Below are positions 7,621-15,299 of a stretch of DNA of 27,245 bases, in pieces. The DNA lies in contig DASSJN010000134.1 in NCBI GenBank assembly GCA_035691185.1, positions 1-27,245 on the forward strand. Reading direction: 5' to 3'. The stretch comes from RPQJ01 sp035691185 (GTDB lineage Bacteria > Pseudomonadota > Gammaproteobacteria > Steroidobacterales > Steroidobacteraceae). The notes beneath the pieces are model-generated. The model saw only the letters and a list, made by a program, of their open reading frames with translations. It ran no database searches and was not told the origin of the DNA. The first letter of the stretch is position 1, and each line of letters begins with the position of its first letter. Both the position numbers and the translations under genes were made by a program.

Positions 7621-8910
7621 CTACTGGTCCAGCCGGCGCGCGTTGGTTTCGGACATCGTCCAGATCACTGCGAGGCCGATCGCGCCATGCAGCATGATGT
7701 AGTAGGCGGGGGCCAACGGCTCGCCCAAGGTGTCGATCAGCCAGGCGGCCACCAGCGGCGCAGTGCCGCCGGCCAGTGCGAGCGTGATGCTGTAGGCCAT
7801 GCTCATCGACGTGACGCGCGTCCGCAACGGGAAGATTTCGACCAGCATCGCGCCCTGCAGGCCGAGTGCCATGCCGAGCGGCACCGCCATCAGGAGCTGA
7901 CCACCGATGAAGGTGGCAGGCGATCCGTGCAGCATGGCCTGCAGCGCGGTGTAGACGAGCGACATCGTCGCGATCGTCAGCGCGATCATCAGGCGGCGCC
8001 GGCCGACCAGGTCCGATAACCAGCCGCCCAGCGGCTTGGCGAACAGCACGACGAAGAGACTGGCAGTGTTTGCGAGCAGGAAGACTTCGCCGCCCTCGCC
8101 GGTCAGGTGCTTGCGCCGTTCGACGGCGTAGGTGAACGTCAGGTAGTACGCCGCGTTGGTCGTGGCGACGATCCCGAACGTTTGCACCATGGGCCACCAG
8201 TCGGCCAGCAGCGACGGCAGCAGCGGTGGCCGAATCTCCGCGGCCTTGAGGCCCTCGCTCGACTCGCGCAGGCCGCGCCGCAAGAGCCAACCCACGACGC
8301 ACAGGCTGATGCTCGCGATGAACGGGATGCGCCAGCCCCAAGCCGACGCCCGTTCGGCGCCGAGGGACACGTTCACGAGCCAGGCGGAGGCCGATCCGAG
8401 GATGAATCCCAGGGTCGTGCCGGCCGCCGTCGAACTGCTGATGAGGCCACGCCATCGAGGCGAGGCCTGCTCGGTGGTGTACACCATCGAGCCGGTGAAC
8501 TCGCCGCCGAGCGAGAAACCCTGCACGACGCGCAGCGCCACGAGCAGCACCGGCGCCGCGACGCCGATCTGCGCGTAGGTCGGCAGCAACCCGATAAGCA
8601 GCGTCGCGCCGCCCATGAGCGCGATCGACAGCGTCAGCAGCGTCCGGCGCCCGATGCGGTCCCCGACGGCGCCGAGCACGAGGCTGCCGACCGGCCGCGC
8701 GCCAAACCCGAGCGCAAACACCGCAAAGGCGAGCAGTTGCTGTGCGACGGGACTCGATTGCGGAAAGAAGTGGCGGCCGATGTCGCTGGCGAAGTACCCG
8801 TAGACGGCGAAGTCGAACCACTCGAGGACGTTGCCGACCAGGCCGGCCATCGCGGTGCGCAGCGCCGACTGTGGACGGGCGGCGAGTGCGTCGGTCGGGA
8901 CGGCAGTCAA
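7621..8910 (-). CDS. MHS-family MFS transporter (metabolite:H+ symporter)
   Basis: A 429-residue major facilitator protein of the MHS branch, related to ProP and to citrate or ketoglutarate symporters. The branch hallmark GNVLEWFDFAVYGYFA lies at about residues 26-41. The loop 2-3 signature GDRIGRRTLL and the motif RVVQGFSLGGEFTGSMVYTTE in helix 4 are present. About twelve hydrophobic segments are visible. Substrate is probably a small carboxylate or betaine but cannot be read from sequence. The start is taken as TTG 8910, which gives the usual 20-25 residue leader before helix 1. The next in-frame ATG at 8850 would cut close to that helix. It begins 16 bp after the TetR stop, so the two are probably co-transcribed. 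Confidence 0.9.
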   Translation of the reverse strand: MTAVPTDALAARPQSALRTAMAGLVGNVLEWFDFAVYGYFASDIGRHFFPQSSPVAQQLLAFAVFALGFGARPVGSLVLGAVGDRIGRRTLLTLSIALMGGATLLIGLLPTYAQIGVAAPVLLVALRVVQGFSLGGEFTGSMVYTTEQASPRWRGLISSSTAAGTTLGFILGSASAWLVNVSLGAERASAWGWRIPFIASISLCVVGWLLRRGLRESSEGLKAAEIRPPLLPSLLADWWPMVQTFGIVATTNAAYYLTFTYAVERRKHLTGEGGEVFLLANTASLFVVLFAKPLGGWLSDLVGRRRLMIALTIATMSLVYTALQAMLHGSPATFIGGQLLMAVPLGMALGLQGAMLVEIFPLRTRVTSMSMAYSITLALAGGTAPLVAAWLIDTLGEPLAPAYYIMLHGAIGLAVIWTMSETNARRLDQ

Positions 8911-8926
8911 GGCCCGTTTACCCGGC

Positions 8927-9571
8927 TCACGAAACCGCGTTGCGACGACGGCCGTCGCGGCGACGGCTTGCGTCGACTACGTTCGGCGCGGAGTCCGATG
9001 AGGACATTGCGGCAATCGCATCCGCAAACAACTCCGCGGCTGCCGTCGGCGACAGCGGCGTCTCGTGCGCGAGGGTGCGCCAGGCGTGAAAGTTCAGCGC
9101 CACTGCGACGAGTGCTTGCTGGGGAGGTGTGAGCCCAGCACCCAGCACCTGCCGATAGTCTGCGAACGGCTGGCCGAACCTCAACTCCGCGATCTCCCGG
9201 GTGAGCGCGTGATGCTCTGCATCTCGCAGCACGCAGGCCGCCAGTTCGTCGTTTCGAGCATACCAGCCGTACACCGCCGACAGCCCCTGCCGGAGCCGCT
9301 CCCGGACGTTCTCGATGTCGGCCCACGATTCGGCTTGCGGCAATGGATCGCGTTCGAGCGCCAGGCCGGAGCAGGCGAGATACAGACTCCGTTCTTCGGG
9401 AAAATGCGCGTACAGCGTGTGTCGCTGCACGCCTGCACGCTCGGCGATCATGCTGAGCGTCGTTGCCGCGGGCCCGACCGTGCCATGCAGATCGACCGCG
9501 GCTTCGACGATCCGCCGGCGCGTCTCGGCCACCTGCTCGGCCCGCTTTTTCAAAGTGTACTGCCGCGACAT
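8927..9571 (-). CDS. TetR-family transcriptional regulator
   Basis: A 214-residue TetR/AcrR-type repressor. The DNA-binding domain spans about residues 8-66, with RRRIVEAAVDLHG as helix 1 and TLSMIAERAGVQRHTLYAHFPEERSLYLA as the helix-turn-helix and following helix. The remainder is the variable ligand-binding half, helical and rich in alanine and leucine, and the last 25 residues are basic and probably disordered. It is divergent from the metallo-beta-lactamase-fold gene, and the shared 108-bp region contains two matched inverted repeats. That layout suggests it represses itself, the downstream transporter gene and the divergent gene. The inducer is unknown. Confidence 0.92.
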   Translation of the reverse strand: MSRQYTLKKRAEQVAETRRRIVEAAVDLHGTVGPAATTLSMIAERAGVQRHTLYAHFPEERSLYLACSGLALERDPLPQAESWADIENVRERLRQGLSAVYGWYARNDELAACVLRDAEHHALTREIAELRFGQPFADYRQVLGAGLTPPQQALVAVALNFHAWRTLAHETPLSPTAAAELFADAIAAMSSSDSAPNVVDASRRRDGRRRNAVS

Positions 9572-9579
9572 ACTTTAGG

Positions 9580-9595
9580 TGCACACACCTGTGCA
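9580..9595. promoter_or_regulatory. Candidate TetR operator O1
   Basis: Perfect 6-bp inverted repeat TGCACA-CACC-TGTGCA, with flanking AGG before and TTGA after. It lies just upstream of a candidate -35 box for the divergent gene and 8 bp from the TetR start codon. The same arms recur 44 bp away at 9624-9639. Confidence 0.75.
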
Positions 9596-9623
9596 TTGAT
9601 ACTTGACGGGTATCCATTTTAAG
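9596..9623 (+). promoter_or_regulatory. Weak candidate promoter for the metallo-beta-lactamase-fold gene
   Basis: TTGATA (9596-9601), 16 bp, TTTAAG (9618-9623). The elements sit exactly between the two inverted repeats, so both operators would flank the polymerase site. The hexamers are imperfect and an alternative -35, TTGACG at 9603, lacks a good -10. Confidence 0.35.
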
Positions 9624-9639
9624 TGCACAGTAGTGTGCA
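9624..9639. promoter_or_regulatory. Candidate TetR operator O2
   Basis: Perfect 6-bp inverted repeat TGCACA-GTAG-TGTGCA, same arms and same spacer length as O1, and similar flanks (AAG before, TTCA after). The centre-to-centre distance to O1 is 44 bp, about four helical turns, so two TetR dimers could bind on the same face of the DNA. Confidence 0.75.
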
Positions 9640-9679
9640 TTCAAGTTTTTCGACTCGTCTTTATCGAGGAGACACCAAC

Positions 9680-10447
9680 ATGGAAGCGACCGTCCGCGAG
9701 ATCGCGAGTGGAATCTACCGGATCTCGACGTTCGTGCCGGCCGTCGCCCCGCCGGCCGGTTTCACGTTCAACCAGTTCCTCATCGTCGGCGACGAACCGT
9801 TGCTGTTCCACACGGGTCCGCGTCGGCTGTTCCCGACCGTTCGAGCGGCCGTCGCCAAGGTCGTGAAGCCCGAGCGACTGCGGTGGATCACCTTCGGTCA
9901 CGTCGAAGCGGACGAGTGTGGCGCGATGAACGAGTGGCTCGCGCTCGCGCCACTCGCCGAGGTCGCGCACGGCGCGATCGGGTGCTCCGTGCAGCTCGCC
10001 GATCTGGCCGACCGCCCGCCGCGCCAACTGGCCAACGACGAGGTCCTGGATCTCGGCGGCGGCAAGCGGGTTCGCTATCTCGACACGCCGCACACTCCTC
10101 ACGGCTGGGATGCCGGCGTGATCTACGAGGAATCGAGCGCCACGTTGTTTTGTGGTGACCTCTTCACGCAGGTCGGCAACCACGCGGCGCTGACGTCGAA
10201 CGACATCGTCGGCCCCGCGAGCCTTGCCGAGGACCTCTTCCATTTTTCGGCCCTCAATCCCGGCATGGGTGCCACGATCCGGCGACTTGCGGAACTGGCG
10301 CCACGCACGCTCGCGCTCATGCACGGACCATCGTTCAATGGTGATACCGCGAGCGCGCTGCGTTTGCTGGGCGACGACTATGACCGGCGCCTGCACCAGG
10401 CGGTGCGTACGACCGAACCCGGAGTCAGGGAGCGGCGCCGCGCTTGA
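9680..10447 (+). CDS. Metallo-beta-lactamase-fold protein, flavodiiron-like (ODP-type)
   Basis: A 255-residue stand-alone metallo-beta-lactamase domain resembling the oxygen-reducing domain of flavodiiron proteins, without the flavodoxin domain. The metal site can be read as His74-x-Glu76-x-Asp78 (motif GHVEADE), His138 in DTPHTPHGWDAG, Asp160 in FCGDLFTQ and His215 in LMHGPSF. These match the ligand order of flavodiiron enzymes. The position after Asp78, usually histidine there, is Glu79. The N-terminal FTFNQFLIVGDEPLLFHTG is also of that type. ATG 9680 is preceded by GAGGAG with 8 nt spacing, so the 19 extra upstream codons are excluded. It is divergent from a TetR gene and flanked by two matched operators. 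A role in oxygen, nitric oxide or redox sensing or detoxification is inferred, not shown. Confidence 0.85.
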   Translation: MEATVREIASGIYRISTFVPAVAPPAGFTFNQFLIVGDEPLLFHTGPRRLFPTVRAAVAKVVKPERLRWITFGHVEADECGAMNEWLALAPLAEVAHGAIGCSVQLADLADRPPRQLANDEVLDLGGGKRVRYLDTPHTPHGWDAGVIYEESSATLFCGDLFTQVGNHAALTSNDIVGPASLAEDLFHFSALNPGMGATIRRLAELAPRTLALMHGPSFNGDTASALRLLGDDYDRRLHQAVRTTEPGVRERRRA

Positions 10448-10533
10448 TACCGTGCGTTTTGAACCTGCGCCTGGTTCACTCTGGCACACGGAATCAGTGC
10501 ATGCCGTCGCCCGAATCCGCCGGCTCGTTGCGA

Positions 10534-10944
10534 TCAGCTCGGCGCAATCCTCAGCGCCGCGGCCGCCCCGCGAGCATCGAGCGTCCAGTCGCCCGGTCCT
10601 CGCGCGCAGAGCACCAGCATGCCACCGGCCAACGAAAGGTCGCGCACGAACAGCCCGAACTCGGCAGGATCCGCGAGTTCAGCATGAAACAGCACGGCCG
10701 TCATGATCGAAAATCCCGCAAGCAGGAACGCGAAAATCCGGGTCTGGTAGCCAATGACGATGGCAACGGCACCCGCGAGTTCCAGCACGATTGCGACGGG
10801 CAGAAATGCGCTCATGACGCCGTGCATGTCCATATAGGCACGGGTGGTCTCGAGGTTCAGCGCCTGCTGCATTCCAACCACGAGGAAGATCGCGGACATC
10901 ATCAGCCGGCCGGCGAAATCGAGCAGGTTCTCAGGAGTGCTCAT
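10534..10944 (-). CDS. DoxX family membrane protein
   Basis: A 136-residue protein with four hydrophobic segments at about residues 8-28, 48-68, 72-90 and 104-120, the usual size and layout of DoxX-family membrane proteins. The opening LLDFAGRLMMSAIFLVVGMQQ matches the family's first helix, and the central VAIVLELAGAVAIVIGYQTR is the most conserved part. Function in most members is poorly defined; some link to quinone or thiosulfate redox chemistry. The start at ATG 10944 has an excellent ribosome-binding site, AAAGGAGG, 6 nt upstream. The gene stands alone and converges on the metallo-beta-lactamase-fold gene with 86 bp between them. Confidence 0.87.
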   Translation of the reverse strand: MSTPENLLDFAGRLMMSAIFLVVGMQQALNLETTRAYMDMHGVMSAFLPVAIVLELAGAVAIVIGYQTRIFAFLLAGFSIMTAVLFHAELADPAEFGLFVRDLSLAGGMLVLCARGPGDWTLDARGAAAALRIAPS

Positions 10945-11474
10945 GGCGTGCCTCCTTTGTTGCTGCACGGATCGATCCGACAGTCACTCTACACCCGAGG
11001 CGCGTCCAGGCACGACCAGATCAAGAACAAACATCCAGGCCCAAGGCGCATACTTATTGGCGGCCCAAGGAATCTGAAAATTACGCGCCTATTGCCGTTG
11101 ACGGTGATCGAGCGGAATCCCGGCGACTGAGCGAAGCCGAGTTCAGGGAGTCTATCGGTGGCCTCCAGTCGCTGCCGTGAGGCCGGACTCCGTCTTGCAA
11201 CGGGACTGGACGCCGATATAACGTCAATCGGGTACGCGGTGCATTACGCCCATTGTTCGCATCGCTCCGGCGCGACCGAGGTTGCGTCCTGCGAATTGGC
11301 AGGGGGTGTCAATTCGTGTTTTTGGCAAGCACACGGCGCACCTCACGATGGTCTCCTGCTGGGCGGGTGAGGACACTGCGCGCAATGCCCCCCGCAACAG
11401 GGAGTGTTGCCATGAGTTGCTCCAGAGCCTGGAAGCGTCCCGGGAGCGACGCATTTTCCGCGGGAGATAATCAC
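10945..11474. other. Long intergenic region without a convincing gene
   Basis: About 530 bp between the DoxX gene and the first propeller gene. Open frames here are short and lack family resemblance. The frame of the downstream gene stays open back to 11253, but the signal peptide starts at 11475, so the upstream part is probably leader. A small hairpin, GCAACA-GGGAG-TGTTGC, occurs at 11394-11410. I looked for a second c-di-GMP aptamer (GGCAAA ... GACGCAAAGCC) and did not find one. Confidence 0.5.
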
Positions 11475-13361
11475 ATGGCCCGTTGCTATCGGCTTCTCGT
11501 GCTCTACGCCCTCTTCGCTGCCACGACAGCGAACGCGCAGATTTCCTTCGAGGAAGTCACTGGTCGCAGCGGGATCAATTTTTCCGGCCGAAGCATGGGT
11601 GCGTCCTGGGGCGACTACAACTATGACGGCTGGCCCGACCTCTACACGGGCAATCACAAGAGCATGGGCAGTCTGTACGTCAACAACGGCAATGGAACGT
11701 TCACCAACGTTCTGCCCGCCAGATGGAGCGACCCGTCAGCGCCCGACAAGCACGGGGCGGCCTGGGGAGACTTCGACAACGACGGCGACCAGGACATCAT
11801 GGAGTTGTCAGGGGCCGGCGAAGGCGCCGGTTCGAGCCCGAACCTGCTGCTGGTCAACAATTCCGGGATCCTGACCGACGAAGCGGTCGAGAGAGGGGTC
11901 AACTATCCGCTGGGGCGGGGACGCACGCCATTGTGGCTGGACTGGAACGACGATGGTCACCTCGATCTATTCTTCTCCAACCTGTACCGACCGGATGGTG
12001 GTGCGCCAAGTGCCTATTTTCAACAGTCCGGGGGCCTGTTCGATCTGGCCGGCTTTTCCACCTTGTCCAACAAGACGAACAGCCTCTTTGCGCAGATGAG
12101 CGAGCTTCGCGGTGACGGTCGTCGGATGTTGATCATTCACACCGAGTATTACCCCCAGCGTATCGCCGTATTCGGTACCGATGCATCGGTTGACTTACGC
12201 CGGCAACTGAACATGCCCGTCACGCCGTATGTTCGCGACGTGGCAATCGAAGACTTCAACGGCGATCTGCGCCCCGATTTCTATCTTGCTACCCTGGATC
12301 CGAAGGCGTCCGACGCGATTCTGGCGAACAGCAGGACACTCAAGAGCCATTTCAACGTCGAAGGGACCGAGCGCGGTGTAGCGTTCAAATGCAACTGTCA
12401 ACTCACGTTCACCCTCGGACCTGCCTGGGAGGTCCGCGCCCCCAGCATATTCATTGGCGCTGCTGGAGCTCACCCCTCGTCGAATCCCTTCACGGTGTCG
12501 GCTTCGGACGCCGCTGTCCGCGGCATGAAGACTCATACGGCGGGGCAGAATTTCGGTCTCTACATCGGGTATGACGCCGCCGCGGAAACCTGGACCGTCC
12601 TCGCAAGTCGAGCGGAACCGCTTGCTGTCAACGTGAAGATCACCGCTTCGGCGGATATCACCGGTCTGCGACATATCAACCTCAATCCCTCCACGCTGGC
12701 CATTGCCGACCGGTTGCTGCTGCAGACCCCGACCGGCTTCGTCGCCGCCACTGGCAATCCGGCGCTCGATGCCAGGACCGCGTGTGATTCGGTCGTCGCT
12801 GGGGACTTTGACAATGACATGGACATGGACGTCTACATGGTGTGCCGGGGCCAGGTGCAGAATCGACCGAACATGCTGCTCGAGAACGACGGCCGCGGCG
12901 TATTTCGGGTCGTGCCGTTGGCCGGCGGCGCAGCGGGGTCGACGGCAGGGCGGGGCGATACAGCCGTTTCTGCCGACTTCGACAACGATGGCTTCCTGGA
13001 CCTGTTCATCACCAATGGTTACGGAGAAGCGCCCTACTGCAGCGGTCCCTACCAGCTGTTTCGCAATAGACGCAACGCCAATCACTGGCTGGAGCTGAAG
13101 TTGCGGGGCGTACAGTCCAATCGGGACGGCGTCGGTGCGAAGGTCATCGTGACGGCGGGCGGTGTCAGTCAGCTTCGCGAGCAGTCCGGTGGCGTGCATC
13201 GATTCGCCCAGAATCACCAGCGACTGCATTTTGGCCTGGGGAGCAATACGGCCGCGACGACCGTCACCGTGTACTGGCCGAGCGGCGTAGTGCAGACGCT
13301 CCGCAACGTTGCCGCCGATCGAATCCTTCAAGTCACGGAGCCCACCCAGGCCTTGCGTTGA
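11475..13361 (+). CDS. Secreted FG-GAP/ASPIC-UnbV (CRTAC1-like) protein 1
   Basis: A 628-residue exported beta-propeller protein. Residues 1-21 are a signal peptide ending TANA. Calcium-binding FG-GAP/VCBS-type loops recur: GDYNYDGWPDLY (46-57), GDFDNDGDQDIM (98-109), DWNDDGHLDLFF (156-167), EDFNGDLRPDFY (259-270), GDFDNDMDMDVY (443-454) and DFDNDGFLDLF (501-511). The C-terminal 90 residues (about 538-620) are an ASPIC/UnbV domain containing RGVQSNRDGVGAKV, LHFGLGS and VYWPSG. A different domain of about 100 residues (about 302-404) interrupts the propeller. Such proteins are extracellular and probably bind ligands or surfaces. ATG 11475 follows GGGAG at 11462-11466. It is a clear paralogue of the protein at 16926-19184. 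Confidence 0.92.
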   Translation: MARCYRLLVLYALFAATTANAQISFEEVTGRSGINFSGRSMGASWGDYNYDGWPDLYTGNHKSMGSLYVNNGNGTFTNVLPARWSDPSAPDKHGAAWGDFDNDGDQDIMELSGAGEGAGSSPNLLLVNNSGILTDEAVERGVNYPLGRGRTPLWLDWNDDGHLDLFFSNLYRPDGGAPSAYFQQSGGLFDLAGFSTLSNKTNSLFAQMSELRGDGRRMLIIHTEYYPQRIAVFGTDASVDLRRQLNMPVTPYVRDVAIEDFNGDLRPDFYLATLDPKASDAILANSRTLKSHFNVEGTERGVAFKCNCQLTFTLGPAWEVRAPSIFIGAAGAHPSSNPFTVSASDAAVRGMKTHTAGQNFGLYIGYDAAAETWTVLASRAEPLAVNVKITASADITGLRHINLNPSTLAIADRLLLQTPTGFVAATGNPALDARTACDSVVAGDFDNDMDMDVYMVCRGQVQNRPNMLLENDGRGVFRVVPLAGGAAGSTAGRGDTAVSADFDNDGFLDLFITNGYGEAPYCSGPYQLFRNRRNANHWLELKLRGVQSNRDGVGAKVIVTAGGVSQLREQSGGVHRFAQNHQRLHFGLGSNTAATTVTVYWPSGVVQTLRNVAADRILQVTEPTQALR

Positions 13362-13437
13362 AGTCCGGCGGGGCTGCCGCGCCGAATGGGGCAACGGCAC
13401 GCGCCCGTCGTCCGTGCAAACTGTGACGCAGCCCTAA

Positions 13438-13449
13438 CGATTGCAATCG
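13438..13449. repeat. Perfect 12-bp palindrome upstream of the riboswitch
   Basis: CGATTGCAATCG reads identically on both strands and lies about 97 bp before the c-di-GMP aptamer core, inside the region that should contain the promoter of the riboswitch transcript. A regulator-binding site is possible; none is known to me with this exact sequence. It could be chance. Confidence 0.4.
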
Positions 13450-13534
13450 AGTGAGGCTGGAAGCCTTGTTCGCTTCGCTTGCAGCCGTTGACCGAACCAC
13501 GCCGCGCCCGAATACTGCGGTCTGTAGGAGAAAA

Positions 13535-13607
13535 GGCAAACCCGTCGAAAGGCGGGGACGCAAAGCCACCGGTCTTCGGCTCAGAGGCCATGACAGCGGG
13601 GTTGCCG
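13535..13607 (+). promoter_or_regulatory. Class I cyclic di-GMP riboswitch (GEMM-I) aptamer
   Basis: The conserved core of the GEMM-I aptamer is present in order and spacing. GGCAAA is at 13535-13540, then a six-pair helix CCCGTC / GGCGGG closed by a GAAA tetraloop (13541-13556), GACGCAAAGCC (13557-13567), a second hairpin starting CCGG and closing near GGCC (13569-13589), and GCGGGGTTGCCG (13596-13607). The first helix and loop have the same lengths as in the well-studied Vibrio cholerae Vc2 aptamer. The outer P1 helix is not clear by eye, so the true ends are a little wider than given. The riboswitch senses the second messenger c-di-GMP and lies 113 nt upstream of the start codon of the glycosidase-like gene at 13720. 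Confidence 0.95.
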
Positions 13608-13629
13608 GGGTGCGACGCATCTCGTAATC

Positions 13630-13713
13630 GAACGGACGCCTTGCCGTCCGTTCCCGGCCACTGTCCGTCCGCGCCTCCCCTGGACCGGCTCCATTGCTGG
13701 GCTAGTTCGGGGA
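13630..13713 (+). promoter_or_regulatory. Likely expression platform of the c-di-GMP riboswitch
   Basis: Directly after the aptamer is a strong hairpin, GAACGGACG (13630-13638) / CGTCCGTTC (13645-13653), with a 6-nt loop. It has no U-tract after it, so it does not look like a classical intrinsic terminator. A second GTCCGTCC copy at 13663-13670 could compete for the same arm. Further on, TCCCC (13676-13680) can pair with GGGGA (13709-13713), which is the probable ribosome-binding site, around an inner stem CCGGC / GCTGG (13685-13700). This suggests control of translation start. The fold is drawn by eye only. Confidence 0.5.
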
Positions 13714-13719
13714 AAGCGA

Positions 13720-15180
13720 ATGAAAGTTGCGGTTACGGCTCTGGCGCAGGCGCTCATCGTGGCGCTCGCATTGTCCAACTCGGCGTGCCGGTGGGACGGT
13801 GACGAGCGGTCCGCAACGGTGTCACCACCACCGGCACCCACGCAGAGCGACCCGGACGCTGGCAGCGAGGCGCCAAACAAACCGACGAACGCCGCCCCGA
13901 CCATTGAGGGCGCCCCCTCGGACATCGCTGTCGTCGGCGAGCCTTACAGCTTCCAGGCGGTCGCCACAGACCCTGACACCGACGCACTGAGCTACACGGT
14001 CGCGAGCAAGCCGTCCTGGGCATCGTTCAACACGTCCACCGGCCGGCTGTGGGGAACGCCGGCGGTCGCCCACGTGGGAACGCACGAGGACATCGTCATC
14101 GGAGTCAGCGACGGCACGACTACGAAGGCCTTGCCAGCTTTCAACGTGACTGTGACGTTTCCACGCAAGGCGAACTACGGTCACTATTTCGCGCCGCATT
14201 ACGGGGATACCGCGGCGGATGCCGTCATGCTCTGTGAACAGGCGGGGGTGCGCGGCATCGTCTGGCGTCGACCTTGGGTCGAGATCGAGCCACGGGCCGG
14301 GGTCTACGATTTTTCATCGTACGACCGTGTACTGCAGGCAATCGCCGGTTCGCGGAATCCAGACTGCCAAGTCTGGATGTTCGTCGAGTTCAAGAGTTTC
14401 CACACCAGTCCGACGAAGAACCCCTGCCCCGTGTACCTGCAGGCGCAGCACTCGGCACTCAATGCGGATGGAAATGGCGCTGCGACGTGTTTCATGTGGG
14501 AGCCGATCGTCATCGAGGCGTACGTCGCAATGATGCAGGCCGCCGCTGCGAGGTTCGACGGCGACCCGCGATTCGAAGGCCTCATCTTCCAGGAGTCGGC
14601 GCTCGGCCTGAACGGTGCCTACTCCCAGGACGTCGCGGATGGCGGGACATACACCGCGGAGGCCTGGCGCGACGGGTTGATCGAACTCGTCAGTCAATGT
14701 GGTGCCGCATTCCGGCAGAGCCGGTGCATGGCTTACCTGAACTTCCTTCGTGGCGGTCAGCACTATCTATACGACGTGTCGGCGGCGATTTCTGCCGTGC
14801 CCGACAATCGCGGCTGCATGTCCGGCCCCGACCTGCTGCCCGACAACCGCACCCTGTATTCGAGGACATCGAGCGTGTACGAGGTTCTAGCGCGTCATGA
14901 GGGCTGCCGCTCGAACAGCGCCCAGAACGACTCGTACCTCGTGCCCGATTGCGGACTCGACTGCATTTTCCAGTTCGCGGTGCGCGGCACCTTCGGTGAC
15001 TTCGACGAACTCTCGCCGCGCACCAGCGGCGTCTGCGTCAACTCGTATCTCTTCTGGACGCACAGGGGGGCCAAGACTCCGGGCGAACTGGATTGGAGGG
15101 ACGCCCTTCCCGTGATCGCCGCGTATCCGTACGGTCGCGCCTGGCTGGACCAGTGCGTCGGAGGCGGCGGCGCGCCCTAG
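13720..15180 (+). CDS. Secreted Ig-domain, glycosidase-like (TIM-barrel) protein 1
   Basis: A 486-residue exported protein under a c-di-GMP riboswitch. Residues 1-23 form a signal peptide ending SNSAC; the cysteine could be lipidated, though the lipobox is not canonical. After a proline-rich linker comes a putative-Ig/cadherin-like domain (about 58-147). Residues of about 150-470 resemble clan-A glycosidases: GVRGIVWRRPWVEIEPRAGVYDF is the typical beta2-alpha2 entry, and Glu292 in IFQESALGLN is a candidate catalytic acid after a strand. SGPDLLPDN and a C-terminal YLFWTHRG strand are shared with the paralogue at 15445. There are many cysteines (for example 217, 236, 257, 327, 336, 366, 396, 411, 415, 439), suggesting disulfides outside the cytoplasm. 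I know no named family for it, and enzymatic activity is inferred. Confidence 0.85.
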   Translation: MKVAVTALAQALIVALALSNSACRWDGDERSATVSPPPAPTQSDPDAGSEAPNKPTNAAPTIEGAPSDIAVVGEPYSFQAVATDPDTDALSYTVASKPSWASFNTSTGRLWGTPAVAHVGTHEDIVIGVSDGTTTKALPAFNVTVTFPRKANYGHYFAPHYGDTAADAVMLCEQAGVRGIVWRRPWVEIEPRAGVYDFSSYDRVLQAIAGSRNPDCQVWMFVEFKSFHTSPTKNPCPVYLQAQHSALNADGNGAATCFMWEPIVIEAYVAMMQAAAARFDGDPRFEGLIFQESALGLNGAYSQDVADGGTYTAEAWRDGLIELVSQCGAAFRQSRCMAYLNFLRGGQHYLYDVSAAISAVPDNRGCMSGPDLLPDNRTLYSRTSSVYEVLARHEGCRSNSAQNDSYLVPDCGLDCIFQFAVRGTFGDFDELSPRTSGVCVNSYLFWTHRGAKTPGELDWRDALPVIAAYPYGRAWLDQCVGGGGAP

Positions 15181-15299
15181 TCCGGGACAACGACAGTTCT
15201 CTCCGCAAATGGCAACGCCAATATTTCTCAGCGGACCTGCGAGTTTCGTTTGCATACATCCAGAGTGGGAACGGTCTGGGTTGCGCTCCGTGACTCGAG

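Noticed and set aside
6536..8821. Single 761-codon frame joining the AI-2E permease to sequence within the transporter gene, as a possible fusion
   Set aside because: Only its last 340 residues look like protein. The upstream part is an out-of-frame reading of the MHS transporter, whose own frame is intact.
8107..9132. Plus-strand frame of 341 codons opposite the MHS and TetR genes
   Set aside because: Low-complexity, charged shadow sequence with no ribosome-binding site and no motif. Both minus-strand genes are clear.
10461..10477. Hairpin GAACC/GGTTC between the convergent metallo-beta-lactamase-fold and DoxX genes as a terminator
   Set aside because: Five base pairs, with no T-run downstream on either strand.
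11394..11410. Hairpin GCAACA-GGGAG-TGTTGC as a terminator
   Set aside because: Only 6 bp, with no U-tract on either strand. It is not enough to call.
11140..11474. Possible second c-di-GMP riboswitch upstream of the first propeller gene
   Set aside because: The sequence GGCAAGCACACGGCGC superficially recalls the aptamer start, but the GAAA-capped helix and GACGCAAAGCC are absent.
12195..13400. Minus-strand 401-codon frame antisense to the first propeller gene
   Set aside because: No domain, no start signal, and the plus-strand gene is well supported.
13630..13653. Intrinsic terminator call for the strong hairpin after the riboswitch
   Set aside because: The stem is strong, but it is followed by CCGGCCACTG rather than a T-run, so it was listed as part of the expression platform instead.
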